Positions 27,388 to 39,867 of a DNA stretch of 39,867 bases are shown in pieces (the stretch's first letter is position 1; the number at the start of each line of letters is the position of its first letter). The translations under genes and the position numbers were made by a program. Location of the stretch: contig JBBBWG010026223.1 of NCBI GenBank assembly GCA_037176905.1, positions 26,470 to 66,336 on the forward strand, read 5' to 3'. Below the pieces are notes generated by a model, which did not search any database, was not told the origin of the DNA, and saw only the letters and a program-made list of their open reading frames with translations. The stretch is from Azolla pinnata (lineage: Eukaryota > Streptophyta > Polypodiopsida > Salviniales > Salviniaceae).

Positions 27388-30300
27388 ATGGCGGATTTGT
27401 TCGGGCTTCTTCAGGATTTAGGAGAGAGGATTGCCAGCAGCAATGGCGGCAGCGATTCATCGTGCAGCACCCAGCCGCAGCAGCAGCAGCAGCAGCAGTC
27501 GGACGAAGAAGATCCCGTGGAAGCTCGATTCCGATCTGTGCTCCCAAACCTCCTCCATAGCTACTTTCTCCCCCTCAAAGGCAAACATTTTCTGTCTCCA
27601 CTCTTCTAGTCTTTAACGTGTACTTCTTCATCTTCTTCCTTCTTTGATCCATAGTCATTGATTCTGCCGTCGCTTCATCATCCTTTCCATGTATAAGGCA
27701 ATACATTTCCTTCGCCCCCATGGTCATCCCCTTCACCCGAAGGAAATTCTCGATCTTTTTCCTTGCGTCCTCATGTAAAGGATACCGAGGCTCTCATTTT
27801 TCTTCTACATTATCCATATTCTCTAGTATTTCAAAGTCATTCTTCCTTTTCAACATGGACAGAATCCTAAGCCTTTCACTTCGTATCTTTACTTTTCTTA
27901 TGAAGTAAACACAAAGTTTCTCTCCTTCTCCTGACACTTTCTATGCTCATTTTTCAGTGAAAGAAAGGGAATTCACCGCAATTCTGAAGCTTCTTTGCCA
28001 CACGGTGAAGAATTATCCAGGAGTTTTTTATCGAGGAAAGGCTTTCGCCGTGATTCCAATTTTTGGTCAAGTTTTTCCATTCTTCACGGAACCAGCAGTG
28101 AGGTATTTGTTTTTTTACTATACCACTATAGTGTGAAACCATAATGAGACGTGAGAGTCTTTGGGGTTCTATAATATCTTTCTGTTTTGATAGAGTTTCA
28201 TCGCTCTTTTAGTGGTCGCTTGGGGCTGCTTTTCGAGACCATAGGATCTCTTATCTCACTGCTCAAGAGTGGAGATCGTGACGTTTATCGACTCCTTTTC
28301 TATGGAGCAGTTCTTCTCATTGAAGGTGAGAACACGCCATGAGAGAGAGTAAATGAATTGAAGGCATTGTAATGAATCCAAATGAACTAAAATGGACTGA
28401 AATGAATTGAATTAATGTGTGCCAAAAGATCAAAACTGGCTTTTGATATCAAAGTTACAACCGATTTCTTTAAACATGATATGCATTTTGGATATGACTG
28501 TGAAGAGAGAAAGTAATGTTAGCATCATTCCAGAGGCTGAAATGTTAAAACGTGTTCATCTCATCAAGCGAAACCAGCCGAAATAGGTACACGTAGATAT
28601 TCATTACCAAAGAATCTTGCTATCTATTCATAGAAGATTCTCAATTCAAGTAAAATTGAACTTTGGTCTTGAACATGGGCCAATTGAACGTGGAAAGCAG
28701 TCTAAGGTGAGAGAGGGGCATCTATGGTGCCAGATGATAGTGACCATTATCTTTTGATGGTGAGGGTTATGAAGCTGCCATATCAAAGAATTCTTTTCGA
28801 ATGTCGTTTGTGAGGTTAAAATGGTTTACGAGGCCAAAAATGAGAGATTACATCTTGTATTGAGAGATGATTACAATGGTGGCAATCAGACCATGTGGAC
28901 CAACATGAACTGCATGTCTTATAATCGTTACATTGAACCCTCCCCAATCATATCAGTGGAAAACTTCTAAATGGAAGAATTTTTTTTGGGGATAAAATAT
29001 CCAATTGTGTCAACAATGCTAGAAGGTGCCCACCTCAGCCGCATAAATACGAAGTCTTTAAAGAGGTGGAAGGAAAAACAAAAGAAACATATATTAATAT
29101 ATTTAGCCCAAAATGGCCGATTGGGCCAAACAAGAAAATACATCTTCAATGAGCAAAAAAGAGTTCAAATCGCAGAACAAAATAGAACACGAAATCTGGA
29201 ATGAAAATTCTGAATTCGTTCCATAATTTGGCTGTTTGGAGCTTTCAAAGTTTGCTTCCATGATTGTGTAGACAGGCGGACGTTATTCCTTGTATCATCA
29301 TTGATGCTTCCATTTTCCTTTGGAGTTCTTGAAAGCTTGTAGACTCTTGTAATGGCCTTCGATGTTTTGACATAATGGCCTATATTTGTTGGTGACGAGG
29401 CCTTGGTCTCTTTGCTTTTGGCTTATGTACCCAACAAATTCCGATTGCTGGATCAATCTTTGATTGTCCTCGGGGAGCCTCTATTGGTATCTTCCTTGGT
29501 GAGTTGTGGCATGACGGAAGAGTCACCCAATTAAAGAAATTCGTGATTGTTCTTTGTGGCCTCATTGTTCTTATATGGAGAGGGAAAGTTAAAGAAAAAT
29601 TTCAGAAGTTTTTAATGAACTGATTATACAAGTTTCAACAAATCTCGTGCATTGATATATGCCAAATATAAAGATTCTACACTTATGATCTGTGAATCTT
29701 GCACACCTTGGAAGTTTAAAGCCTAGTACTATTGAACTTTGTCATTAGCCCTAGTGTTTGTCATATGTCCACTTAAGTTTCTTTCACGTTTCTTTAATCG
29801 AGCTAGTCTTTTCCTTAATTTCAGATCTGGTTTCTGTAGCATCATCCTCTGTATCATCGATCACCGTTATTCAAAAGCCTCGAGTTTCCATTAAATGTTT
29901 TTGTGAAGCGTTTGCGCAAATCGAGTCTGATGCAAAGCAACCATTCTCCGAGGTTCCCTTGTGTTGGAGGGCGAAGGATGGTCCAGGTTTACTTTTGGAT
30001 GTGAGTGGGAATGATCGTTGGCAGCCTCTTGCAGAATGGACCATGAAATTATTGGGAAGGATCCTATCTGAGGGCATGCTACATGTGGAAGGTTTATTTA
30101 CGTCATCATTTATATCATCCATCGGAAACTTGATTTGCTTAGGGGATAGCTCTATGCAAAAGGTGGATTTGATTATGCTGGTTTATTTATATACAGTATA
30201 TTGCTCTAACTAGAATAAATGGAGAGTTCTAAGAGTAGACCATGCCTTATTGCAGAATTGTTTCCAGCTCTTATGTAAATTGATCCCTATCGTGGATGCT

Positions 30301-33300
30301 GAAATGGTACCAGTTGAAAAGCTTACTCTCACCATGGTTACTATCCTTTCTGAAGATAAAGTACCCAGCACATTCAGGTTGGCCCTTTTTGACTAAATAT
30401 TTTTGGTTTCACTTGCTGCGACAGTGTTTATTCTGATGTTTGATGTCGTAAAATCTTTGTACAGGGATCTTTCTTATGATGTGGCTTTAGCTTCATGTTT
30501 TTCTGCCTTGTTCATGTCAATCAATAGAGAAGAAATTGAAGCAATTGCTCATCATATTCTCTCAGTGTTCCCTAAAGCAATTATAAATACAAACAGTAGA
30601 GAGCTTAAAGTAAGTTGGTTATTTGTTACGGTTCTAAGTTTAGAGGTCTGTTTTTCTGTTCGTTTATTTTGATACCAGTTTGGACAGATCGACATTCACG
30701 TTGTGGATGTAATTTTTGTTGTAGCCTGGCGATAGATGTTAATAGATGCAAAAACGTTTGTTCCTTCTATTTTGGGTTGCCTTTAGACCAGTTTGAAATT
30801 AATTGATCAAATTTTATGCCCTCTTTTTGTTTCAGATTGCTTTATGCTCATTATTGGAGACAATTTTGAAGTATTGTCCACCTTTGTTTTGGAGAATGGA
30901 TATATTTCTTAGTCTCCTCTTTGTCCCAGACATTTGCTCACACACCTCTAGATGCCTGGAGTATATAATTAACACACTGGAGCTTATGAAAGTGGATGCA
31001 GAGATCATAGAATCAGATTGCTCTGGTGAAGGTAATGTGGTTGATATTATGGTAGAAGAAGATCATCCAACAACCGAAAGTTCTGAAAGTCTGGACAGGA
31101 AAAGGAGATCTGTGTATAATCCTGAGACATTTGCAAAGCGTCAGAAATCTGAAGAAACTGAAGCATTTGGATCTGCAGTGATCAGTTTTGAACAACTTCA
31201 TCATCACCGTGTATATAAGCCTTCTGAATGCTTAACTGGACTTGCCACTGGTGCTGATTTCAGTTCTCTTTCAGAAAGTGAAGATCAAAAAAGATATTGT
31301 GCAGCTCTTTTACAGAGACAGTTATTGCACACAATTGGGATATTTAAGCTAGATGATTATGCATCAAATAGGACCACCTTGGATGGCATGGTGGCTGCTT
31401 TTAATGTGCTTGCTTGTGTGTTCTCTTCACACCCTTGCAGTTTGTATTATGGAGGTCTTATCAAGGTGCTTGAGTTCTGGATCCCTTCGATTAACCAGAA
31501 GGTTGAAAATTCCCAACCTTAATATTTAGGAAAATCCCAAAAACTCCTCTGAAGCTTTACCAAAATGGTTCTTATTCTTTCCGAAGTGCCCGTGGTTGAA
31601 TTCTGAAAATGGTGAAAAGGGAAAGAATTTTGGTATATATTTCGATTGTATATATAATTTAGGACTAGATGCATTGATATAGCAGCTCAAAAGCACATAA
31701 ATTGCATGGAAGGGTGTTGATTAAGGGCTTTAGAGGAAGTAATGAACAGTTAGAAGGTTTTTGTTAAAATGGAGAAAAGCTCAAGAGTATTTCTGAATTC
31801 CTCACCACATATTTATAAGCTTTGTTCAAATGATCTGAAGTTTTCTTCTCCCCAATGCCTGTATTGTAGGTACAAAATGGGGTTCTGACTGTGGGTCAAT
31901 TGGTTATGTTCTTAGAGGGAGTAGAAAAACTCCTCAGTGCAGGTAATAGCTGAGTTTTTACATTTTCCAAATAATTAGGTTTTTTGTGCTTACCTGTTCT
32001 GGCAATCAACACAATGCAGATAAGAACTTTCAAAGGCTAGAAGTCTCGCAGGATGTGCTCAAATTACTTCAACATATGTGGCCTAGGATTTTTTCTACTC
32101 AAGGAGAAGAAACTCAGAAGGCTAAATTGTCTGGTGTGAAGGTATTATTCATACTGGAACAAAATATCGATGAAGTGGAATTCAAGAATTTATATACACA
32201 TGCGATGAAGGATGAGGATGCTTCCATCCGGTCCAAAATGGTCCGTTTATTGTCAAGTTCTGTTATATTTTCTGGAGAAAAGAGATGTGAACTGTATGAA
32301 ATATTGAGGTATGTGCACTATGCATAGACATTTCCAACAGGTGCATTATGATGCATTGTTCTTATAAACCGTGTTGTTTCATGTTCTAGGACTATGGCCA
32401 TGGATAAATCTTCACAGGTACGAGAAACTGTTGCTCAAACTATAGGAAATATAGCATGCAAAGACAAAAGTCAGACTTTTATACATAAAACAGGAGATAC
32501 CACATTAGTAGATGATGAGAAGTCTCTCATATTATGCCCGATATGTGGTCTAAAGGTATGGGATCATCTAAGACAAGAAGATGATTATCGTGTCAGTACA
32601 TGGCAGTCCTTGTTTAAGTCTCTTCTGTTTGATGAACCATCACAGAAAGTTCAGGTTGCTTTCTTAGTGAGCATCGCTCCCATCCTAATACATTCATCTC
32701 AATCGGGCATCTTAAAAATGAAAAAGGAATTGCTTATGTGTTTGGATGTTTTGCCATTGCATCCTCATAGAGCTGTAAGAAAGGCCTTCTGTCTCCAGAT
32801 CCAGAACTTTTTCCATCCTCACGTTCTTGATGGCTTGTTTGATGATGCTAATGGTATAGATAGTGATAAGTCCAAAGAACTTCAGATTCTGGGGAAGTTT
32901 AAACATGCTTTGGTTCATACCGAAGCTCCAGAGCTTCTGGAAAGTTTGCTCGAAGTTATAGCCTCTGTTGTTCTCACCGCTTCCGATCATCAACAATTGT
33001 TCTTTTTCTCCTTTGTTTTGCTCCTTGAGAAACTTGACAGCAAATTTGCCTCAGTACAATCTGCTAGTGTCATTCTCTTACAGAAGTGTTTGGCAGTTCA
33101 ATCTAAGGAAGGGAATTCTGACAAAATGCGGTTGATGGTTGATGTGATTCAACCTGAATTATTTGCGTATCTTAGTGGTCGTCTTGTAACAAGACCACTT
33201 ATTCTCCAGAACTATGCTGATGCTGTGTTAGGCTTACAGACCGAGAGTGTTATTAGAGAGATTGTACCTGTGGTACTTCCAAAACTGGTCATTCAGCAAG

Positions 33301-36300
33301 AACATGATGATGAAGCTCTGAAAGTACTCCATTCGTTGTCTAGTCATCTAAGGACAGAACTACCCTTGCTTCTATTGGAATGGTGTCATAAAGTCCTCTC
33401 AGTATTGTTATTGAAAGCAGATGGAAAAGACCTGATGACTGCACTTCAGTTCTACGAAGCACAAACTGGTTCTGATACCCGCGAGATATTTTCCGCAGTT
33501 TTACCAGCTTTGCTTGATGAGCTTGTCCAGTTTCTTGGATATATAAGTGACGAGGATGCAATCAGAAGGTATGAACCATGGAATACTCAATTCGCTTGTG
33601 CAAGAGATTTGAGTGTCATTTTTTTGGATCTTCTGAATCTCTTTATTTCCATAGACAAATTGGTCAACCCTCTCATTTATTTGTGGTATTTGAGTTATTA
33701 AATGGTCAATTCACTCCCTTGCCTCAATAGGTATGGTAGTCATGGAACTATGGCCTCTGATGACAAACAAAGAAAAACTTGTGGATCTTTTGGAATTTCT
33801 TATTTGTATTAACAAAGAACTATTTCATCGTATGAGTGTCTCTGCAAAATTATTTGTATATATGAGATATGATACTATTCCTGCTGCTATATGAAAATAA
33901 GTCGAAAGGGACAAATTGTGGCACGTTTACTTAATAACAGCAGGATTTACAAACAGAATATGTTTTCTCTTGAGTAAGACTAAAAATCTAAATGAGTAAT
34001 AAGAATTCTGCAAAGACATCCCATTTGTCTAGAATTTTCGAGAGAAGATTGATGGCTGGTTGATCTTCTTAGGTTTTTGCCATGTTTGCAGGTCAGCTCG
34101 AGTTCCCCTGATGATACAAGAGGTTGCTCGTATAGTCTCAGGATCTGATGAACTTCCAGGATTCCTCAAAACACATTTTGTGGGCCTTCTTAACAGTGTT
34201 GACCGGAAAATGCTGAAATCTGCGGACACTGTAGTGCAGCAGCGAGGCCTTAGATGCATTAGTCAGTTAATTGACATGATTGGTAACCATCTTAGTGCAT
34301 TTATACCCAAGATTATGGTTCTTTTGACAAGATCAGTTCATGAGGAAGCACTTCAGTTTGAGTGCTTGCAAGTCTGGTTGTCTTTCATTAGGAGACTTGT
34401 GGCAGTATGTCCAACAAATCTAAGGAGTGTAGCCAGCCAGATTGTTGTTGCTGTAATGCCATGCCTTGAACGACAGAAGGAAGAATCAGGGCGTCTCCTC
34501 AGTGCAGTTGTGGAATTTCTTGAGGAACTAATTGTAACTAATAGAAGCATACTTGATGATCAAGCAGGTGAACTTCCACTTTTGCCCACTCTCCCTGAGC
34601 TTGAGAAAGTGAACTCTGTGCTGCAGCAAGCGAGAGGGATAACCACATTATGTGGCCAACTCCGCCGAGCTGCTGATGGCATTCGTCATGAGAATATTAG
34701 TGTTCGCTTGATGGCTTCTAGTGAGCTCAAGAAACTCATGTGCTCGAGAAGGAATGACATGATGGCTATGCTGCTGGGAGACTGCAGTTTTGATGCAACA
34801 ATTATAAGTGATCTTGTTATATCTCTATTACAGGGATGTGTTGAAGAGTCTAGATCATTGACAAGCGAGAAGTTCAAGCTGCTTTGTGCAGAATGCTTAG
34901 GAGAGCTAGGTGCAGTTGATCCAGTTAAATTAAATTTGAAACTTCGTGCACGTTCAAAGATTGAAAGAAGTGACGACGATCTTATCTTTGAGCTCATCGA
35001 TAAACATCTTGTGAGAGTGCTCCGTGCAGCTTGGGAGACGGATATTCAGGATGCAGCTGCATTAGCTATCCAAGAACTACTGAAATTAAGTGGTTGTAGA
35101 GAAGCTGTTCTGGGTTTTTCACATGATTCAGCTGCGAGTAGGCTAAATTCTGCCGTCAAAGTCAGGAAAAAGTCTGATAATAATCGTGCGTCATCTACAG
35201 TTGAGAGAGGGGAGAAACTTTGGAGTAGGTTTTCAGAGGATGTTAAAGATATTATCACTCCTTGTTTAACTTCAAAGTATTTGCTGAAGATTGCAAACAC
35301 TCCAATCGTTTCTGGAACCATTTTTCATCCCACCTTGTCTTTCAGACGGTGGATGTATCTCTGGGTACGCCGTCTTGTTTTGCTTTCAACAGGATCCAGG
35401 TCAGCCATATTTAATGCATGCAAAGGCATTTTAAGACACGATATGGCTACAGCCTTGTATCTGCTTCCATATATTGTTCTTAACGTTGTTTGTGATGGAA
35501 CTATTGAAGCACGTTCAAGTGTAACAAATGAGATACTGGCTGTTCTTGCTGAAGCTGTATCTACGGTTAATGGAACCACATTTCTTAGTAACTGTGGAGA
35601 ATCAAAATTCCCTAACGGACCTCGTAGCATGTCAGGTCCAAGTGAAGTGAGCATTCAAGCCGTCTTCACTCTGCTCGATAACTTAGCCCAATGGCTGGAT
35701 GAGAGAAAACAAGATATCCTGGCCCAGAAAGACGCTTTAGGGAGTCAGAAAGGACAACGTGGAACGGTGAAATCAAGTAAAAATAAAGTTAATGATATTA
35801 CTCATCCTCAAGATATATCTCAACACAACCATGTCTCTCAATTGTTGGAAGCTGTTCCTAAGACTGCACTTGCTGCAGCTTCGTTCCGGTGTCAAGCCTA
35901 TGCTAGGGCATTGCTTTACTTTGAAACTCATGTTCGTGTAAAATCAGGTGCTTTGAACCCCGCTTCCGAGAGCAGTGGGTCATTTGAAGATGATGATATC
36001 AGTTTCCTTCTTGGAGTATACAGTGGTTTGGATGAACCTGATGGGCTGTATGGCCTTTCAAGGCTGCATAACTCTCTCAGCTTACAGGATGAAGTCCTTA
36101 TCAATGAGAAGGCTGGAAACTGGGCAGATGCTCTGACATGCTGTGAACAAGCTTTGCAAATGGACCCTAAAAGCATTTCAAGACATGAAGGCGTTCTGAA
36201 TTGCCTTCTGAATATGGGACATTTACGAGCATTGGTTACTCATGTGGATGGGCTGCTCCTTAGATTCCCGGAAAATAAAAAGGAGTGGAGCATGTGGGGT

Positions 36301-39300
36301 GTGCAAGCAGCTTGGAGGCTAGGACAGTGGAGACTTCTAGATGAATATGTTCAAGGGGCTATAGGTGAAGGGAATCGAGGTCCTATGATTGATAGCACCA
36401 TTGCGTTTGATATAAACCTTGCAAAAGTGCTACTAACGACGCAGGGAAGAGATAGCTATGCATTTTCGAAGACTATGATCCAGGCACGACATGAACTTCT
36501 TGCCCCGCTTGCTGCTGCAAGTATGGAGTCATATTCTCGTGCATATCCTTTGATTATCAAGCTTCATATGCTGCACGAATTGGAGATTTTCCAAGAGTGT
36601 TTTGCAAAGGATGGACTAAAGGATGAAAATTTGGGTAGTAAACTGCAAGATATGGTGCAAAGTTGGGAGGCACGCATTAAAGTGACCCAACCATCTTTGT
36701 GGGCCAGAGAACCGATTTTGGCTTTGCATAGACTGATTTTATCTGCAAGCAATATGCAGGTGGAAGCAGGTAGCTGCTGGCTTCAATTTGCAAAGTTATG
36801 TCGCGTGGCTGGACATTATGAAACTGCAAACAGAGCAATTTTGGAGGCTCAATCGTCGGGTGCCCCTAATGCTCACATTGAGCTAGCAAAACTTTATTGG
36901 GATACCAAAAAAAGCCATCGTGCCATAGCAGAATTACAGCAAGCTCTCTCAAAAGTGCCAGTTCAGGTTCTAGGTGGAGCACGAAAAGCGGCTCTAGGGG
37001 GTCTTCTACATATTCCTTCATGTTCATCTACTGCGGGAGAAGAACCCTCTTTTCTCAGTGAATCACAGAGGAACAATAACCTGGATACTGCAAAAACTTT
37101 ATTATTGCTTGCAAGATGGGTTCACAGCACTGGTCAAAAGCAAAAGGAAGATGTCCTTAGTATGTATATCAGGGTCAAAGAATTACAACCAAAATGGGAG
37201 AAAAGCTACTTCTATTTGGCAAGATATTGTGATGATTTGCTTACAGATGCTAAGAAAAGACAGGAGGAATGTCAACAGTTTCTTGCAAAACAACAATCTG
37301 CACCGATCACAGCTAGTAAAGTTGATGAGAAGCCTTGGTGGAGTTTGCTTCCAGATGTAGTTCTGTACTATGCAAAAGGTTTGCATAAGGGGCATCACCG
37401 CTTGTTTCAGGCATTACCCAGATTGCTTACCCTCTGGTTTGAATTTGGAAGCAGCTGTCATGAGGAAATTTTGTCATCTAATGCAGCCATAAAGTCCACC
37501 CATGCACGGGTATGCGTAGTGATATTCATTCCCCTTTCTTCCAGTAATTACGGAAACCTTATTTATTTCACTTTGTTTTTTTATGGAAGGTGATGAGCAT
37601 TATGCGGGGTTGCCTAAAAGATCTCCCTACTTACCAGTGGCTAACAGCACTCTCACAGCTAGTATCTCGGATATGCCACAGAAATGAAGAGGTGGTATGC
37701 CTTGTAAAGCATATAATCACTACTGTTCTTCAAGCCTATCCACAGCAAGCTTTATGGACAATGGCAGCAGTTTCAAAGTCAACAGTATCTGCAAGGCGTA
37801 CAGCAGCAACAGAGATCCTTAGGATTGCAAGAAATGGCTTGCCACAGGAATCTGAAAAGGCCTTATTCACCCAATTTGCATCGTTGATTGATGAAATGAT
37901 CCGTCTTTGTTTTCACCAACCCTCAGCAAAAGCCCGTGTTATCACTTTGTCGAATGATTTTGGTTCGTTGAAGAGAATGATGCCTGTGGGTATAATCATG
38001 CCAGTGCAAAGGGCACTCACTGTGACATTACCAACAGATGGGCTTACAAATGCATCATATAATCCGTTTGCATCAGGTGACTATTCGACTATTTCAGGAA
38101 TAGGTGAAGAAATTGAAATATTGGCATCTTTACAGAAGCCAAAAAAGGTAATTGTACCGTAAATTTAATCGGGAAATTTTTCTGTAATAGGCTTCACTAT
38201 GAGATGAGTTGTAAACTCCTAAGATATCAATTACGCATAGTAGTTTACGAGATTCATGAGATGCACGATTATGAGTAGCATATCCACCTATATTATTTAT
38301 ATAACTGGCATTAAAATTAGTGTGAATGATTGACTAGATGCATAATAATCAGTGTGATTATGAGAATAAAGAAGAGCTTACTTTGTAAGTATTTTCTGAG
38401 AAAAATCAATTTGTATAAACGCAAGTCAATGTTTGTGAATGGGATGATTTCAGGTGATACTCTTAGGAAGTGACGGCAAACAATACCCATTCCTTTGTAA
38501 ACCTAAGGATGACTTGAGAAAAGATGCCCGTATGATGGAGTTTACAACCACAATCAACCAGTTGCTTTCCAAAGATCCACGAAGTCGAAGAAGGAAACTT
38601 TATATTCGTACATTTGCTGTTATCCCTTTAACAGAAAATTGTGGCATGGTCGAATGGGTGCTTCATACAAGAGGGTTGAGGCACATTCTTCAAGATATTT
38701 ATGTTTCATGTGGGAAATTTGATCGACAAAAGACAAATCCTATGATAAAGCAAATCTACGAAGAAAAACAAAAACAGGGGAAATCGTCAGAAGTTGAAAT
38801 ATTCCGAACAGAAATACTGCCTATGTTCCCCCCTGTGTTCCATAAATGGTTTTTGAATACATTCTTTGAGCCTGCAAATTGGTTTCAATCACGGATAGCA
38901 TATGCGCACACTGCTGCTGTCTGGTCCATGGTTGGTCACATTGTTGGCCTGGGCGATCGACATGGAGAAAATATTCTTTTCGACTCAACAACTGGTGATT
39001 GTGTGCATGTAGATTTCAGTTGTCTTTTTGATAAAGGTCTTCAATTGGAGAAACCAGAGCTAGTCCCGTTTAGGCTAACGCAGGTATTTATGCATCCATT
39101 TTATTCAGATTAACATGATCGTGAATGTCATTAATTTTATTGTAGCATTGCCAGAGAAAAGTTTTCATTATTGAGTTTGTATTTTGGCAAATTTGCAGAA
39201 TATGGTGGATGGACTAGGCATCACAGGTTATGAAGGTGTCTTCTCACGTGTATGTGAGATAACGTTATCAGTCTTGAGAGCTAACCGAGAAACCCTTATG

Positions 39301-39704
39301 AGTGTCCTTGAGACGTTTATTCATGATCCGCTGGTGGAGTGGACCAAATCCCACAAGTCAAGCGGAGTAGAAGTAAAAAACCCGCATGCACAGGTAAGTT
39401 CGAGCATTTGGCAAACAAAAAACCGAAGGCCCTTGCAATGTTATTTGCACACTAGTGCACATAGCGTAGAACGAATCTATTGCAGCTGATTTCATTTTAT
39501 TAGTTATGACCTCAAACTGATGATTGTGTTTTGCAGAGAGCCATTGCAAACATTAAGGCTCGATTGCAGGGTATAGTAGTAGGTGTTGGTGCTGCCCCCT
39601 CTTTGCCACTGTCTGTGGAGGGGCAATCGAATCAGTTGATTGCGGAGGCCGTTTCTCATGAAAATTTGGGAAGAATGTACATATGGTGGATGCCTTGGTT
39701 TTAG
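27388..39704 (+). CDS. ATR: ATR checkpoint kinase (PIKK), complete, 15 exons, 2743 aa
   Basis: ATR senses RPA-coated single-stranded DNA with ATRIP and phosphorylates checkpoint targets in the nucleus. Exons: 27388-27580, 27958-28102, 28213-28325, 29825-30162, 30256-30377, 30465-30609, 30836-31501, 31870-31942, 32020-32308, 32390-33568, 34092-37509, 37590-38147, 38454-39083, 39199-39393, 39537-39704. All phases close, and 8232 nt match plant ATR length (about 2700 aa). Residues 1 to about 1650 form HEAT-type helical repeats, about 1680-2260 the FAT region, about 2400-2690 the kinase and 2711-2743 the FATC, ending MYIWWMPWF as in plants. Kinase residues are Lys2429 in FLCKPKDD, Asp2581 and Asn2586 in GDRHGEN, and Asp2600 in HVDFSCLF. 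Oddities are a GC donor for intron 1 (AAAG/GCAAAC at 27581) and a seven-Gln run near residue 31. The start ATG gives MADLFGLLQDLGERI, which aligns with Arabidopsis ATR. Confidence 0.95.
28326..29824 (+). other. ATR intron 3 (1.5 kb)
   Basis: GTGAGA donor after ATT-GAA-G and AATTTCAG acceptor before ATCTGGTTTC. It is AT-rich, without recognised repeats or protein-like frames, and is the longest ATR intron. Confidence 0.8.
33569..34091 (+). other. ATR intron 10
   Basis: GTATGA donor after AGA-AG and TTTGCAG acceptor before GTCAGCTCG, restoring the Arg codon in RRSARVPL. Unique AT-rich sequence. Confidence 0.85.
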
Positions 39705-39867
39705 GGTGTATGAGAGATTGTAATGTTTCTGGTATCCGCGCTTTTCAATTCAATCTACCATCTTCGAGTAGATCACTGGATCGAAATTTTGATCGAAAAT
39801 GATATCTGGTAGATCAGTGGATTGGTTGATGGTTGAAAATGGTATCTGGTATGGTAGATCAGTGGAT
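39705..39867 (+). other. ATR 3' flank with short direct repeats
   Basis: Follows the ATR stop TAG (39702-39704). From about 39770, GTAGATCAGTGGAT, GATCGAAA/GGTTGAAA and ATGGTATCTGGTA segments recur two to three times at about 42-48 bp spacing and run to the window edge. Confidence 0.6.

Noticed and set aside
28970..29204. 77-codon plus-strand frame in ATR intron 3
   Set aside because: It lies wholly inside an intron whose flanking exons join correctly, and it has no recognisable domain.

Overview
The window is nuclear DNA of a land plant. Spliceosomal introns, Arabidopsis-type TTTAGGG arrays and plant-specific families (LOB domain, WAV2, plant-type ATR) show this. Introns are long and unusually rich in micro- and minisatellites. 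The lineage cannot be fixed from the sequence; a fern, lycophyte or other non-model plant would fit, but that is a guess. One 100-N assembly gap lies at 13655-13754.

Layout, left to right: (1) 1-1390 (+), the 3' part of a LOB-domain (LBD) transcription factor, with an intron full of GAT-type repeats and then the last exon. (2) 1391-4498, AT-rich intergenic DNA with a dispersed repeat in both orientations, an exact 30-bp tandem repeat and a G-box-like cluster. (3) 4499-8170 (+), a complete seven-exon WAV2/BEM46-type alpha/beta hydrolase of 320 aa. (4) 9369-15786 (-), a complete eight-exon secreted acid lipase of 417 aa, convergent with gene 3; I rebuilt it exon by exon and all phases close. 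Six of its seven introns carry repeats, nearly all different from one another. (5) 15960-25067, a repeat-rich stretch with a telomere-like minisatellite, a probable last exon of an unidentified membrane protein (18174-18272, -) and a poly-Gln/His frame (18859-19332, -). (6) 25068-25640 (-), a small single-exon gene of unknown function. (7) 26287-27235, degenerate TTTAGGG DNA and a TACGTA-rich minisatellite. (8) 27388-39704 (+), a complete fifteen-exon ATR checkpoint kinase of 2743 aa, with overlapping E2F-type sites about 120 bp before its ATG.

The genes do not form a pathway; this is an ordinary plant neighbourhood. The most interesting signals concern gene structure. Two introns need a GC-AG splice pair to keep frame. 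One lipase intron has amplified its own branch-point region, so five tandem TACTAAC motifs stand before a single acceptor. A GAT triplet runs in-frame through lipase coding DNA as 18 serines. Telomere-like DNA sits beside and possibly inside a reading frame. I found no prokaryotic-type system, CRISPR array, rRNA or intact transposon.
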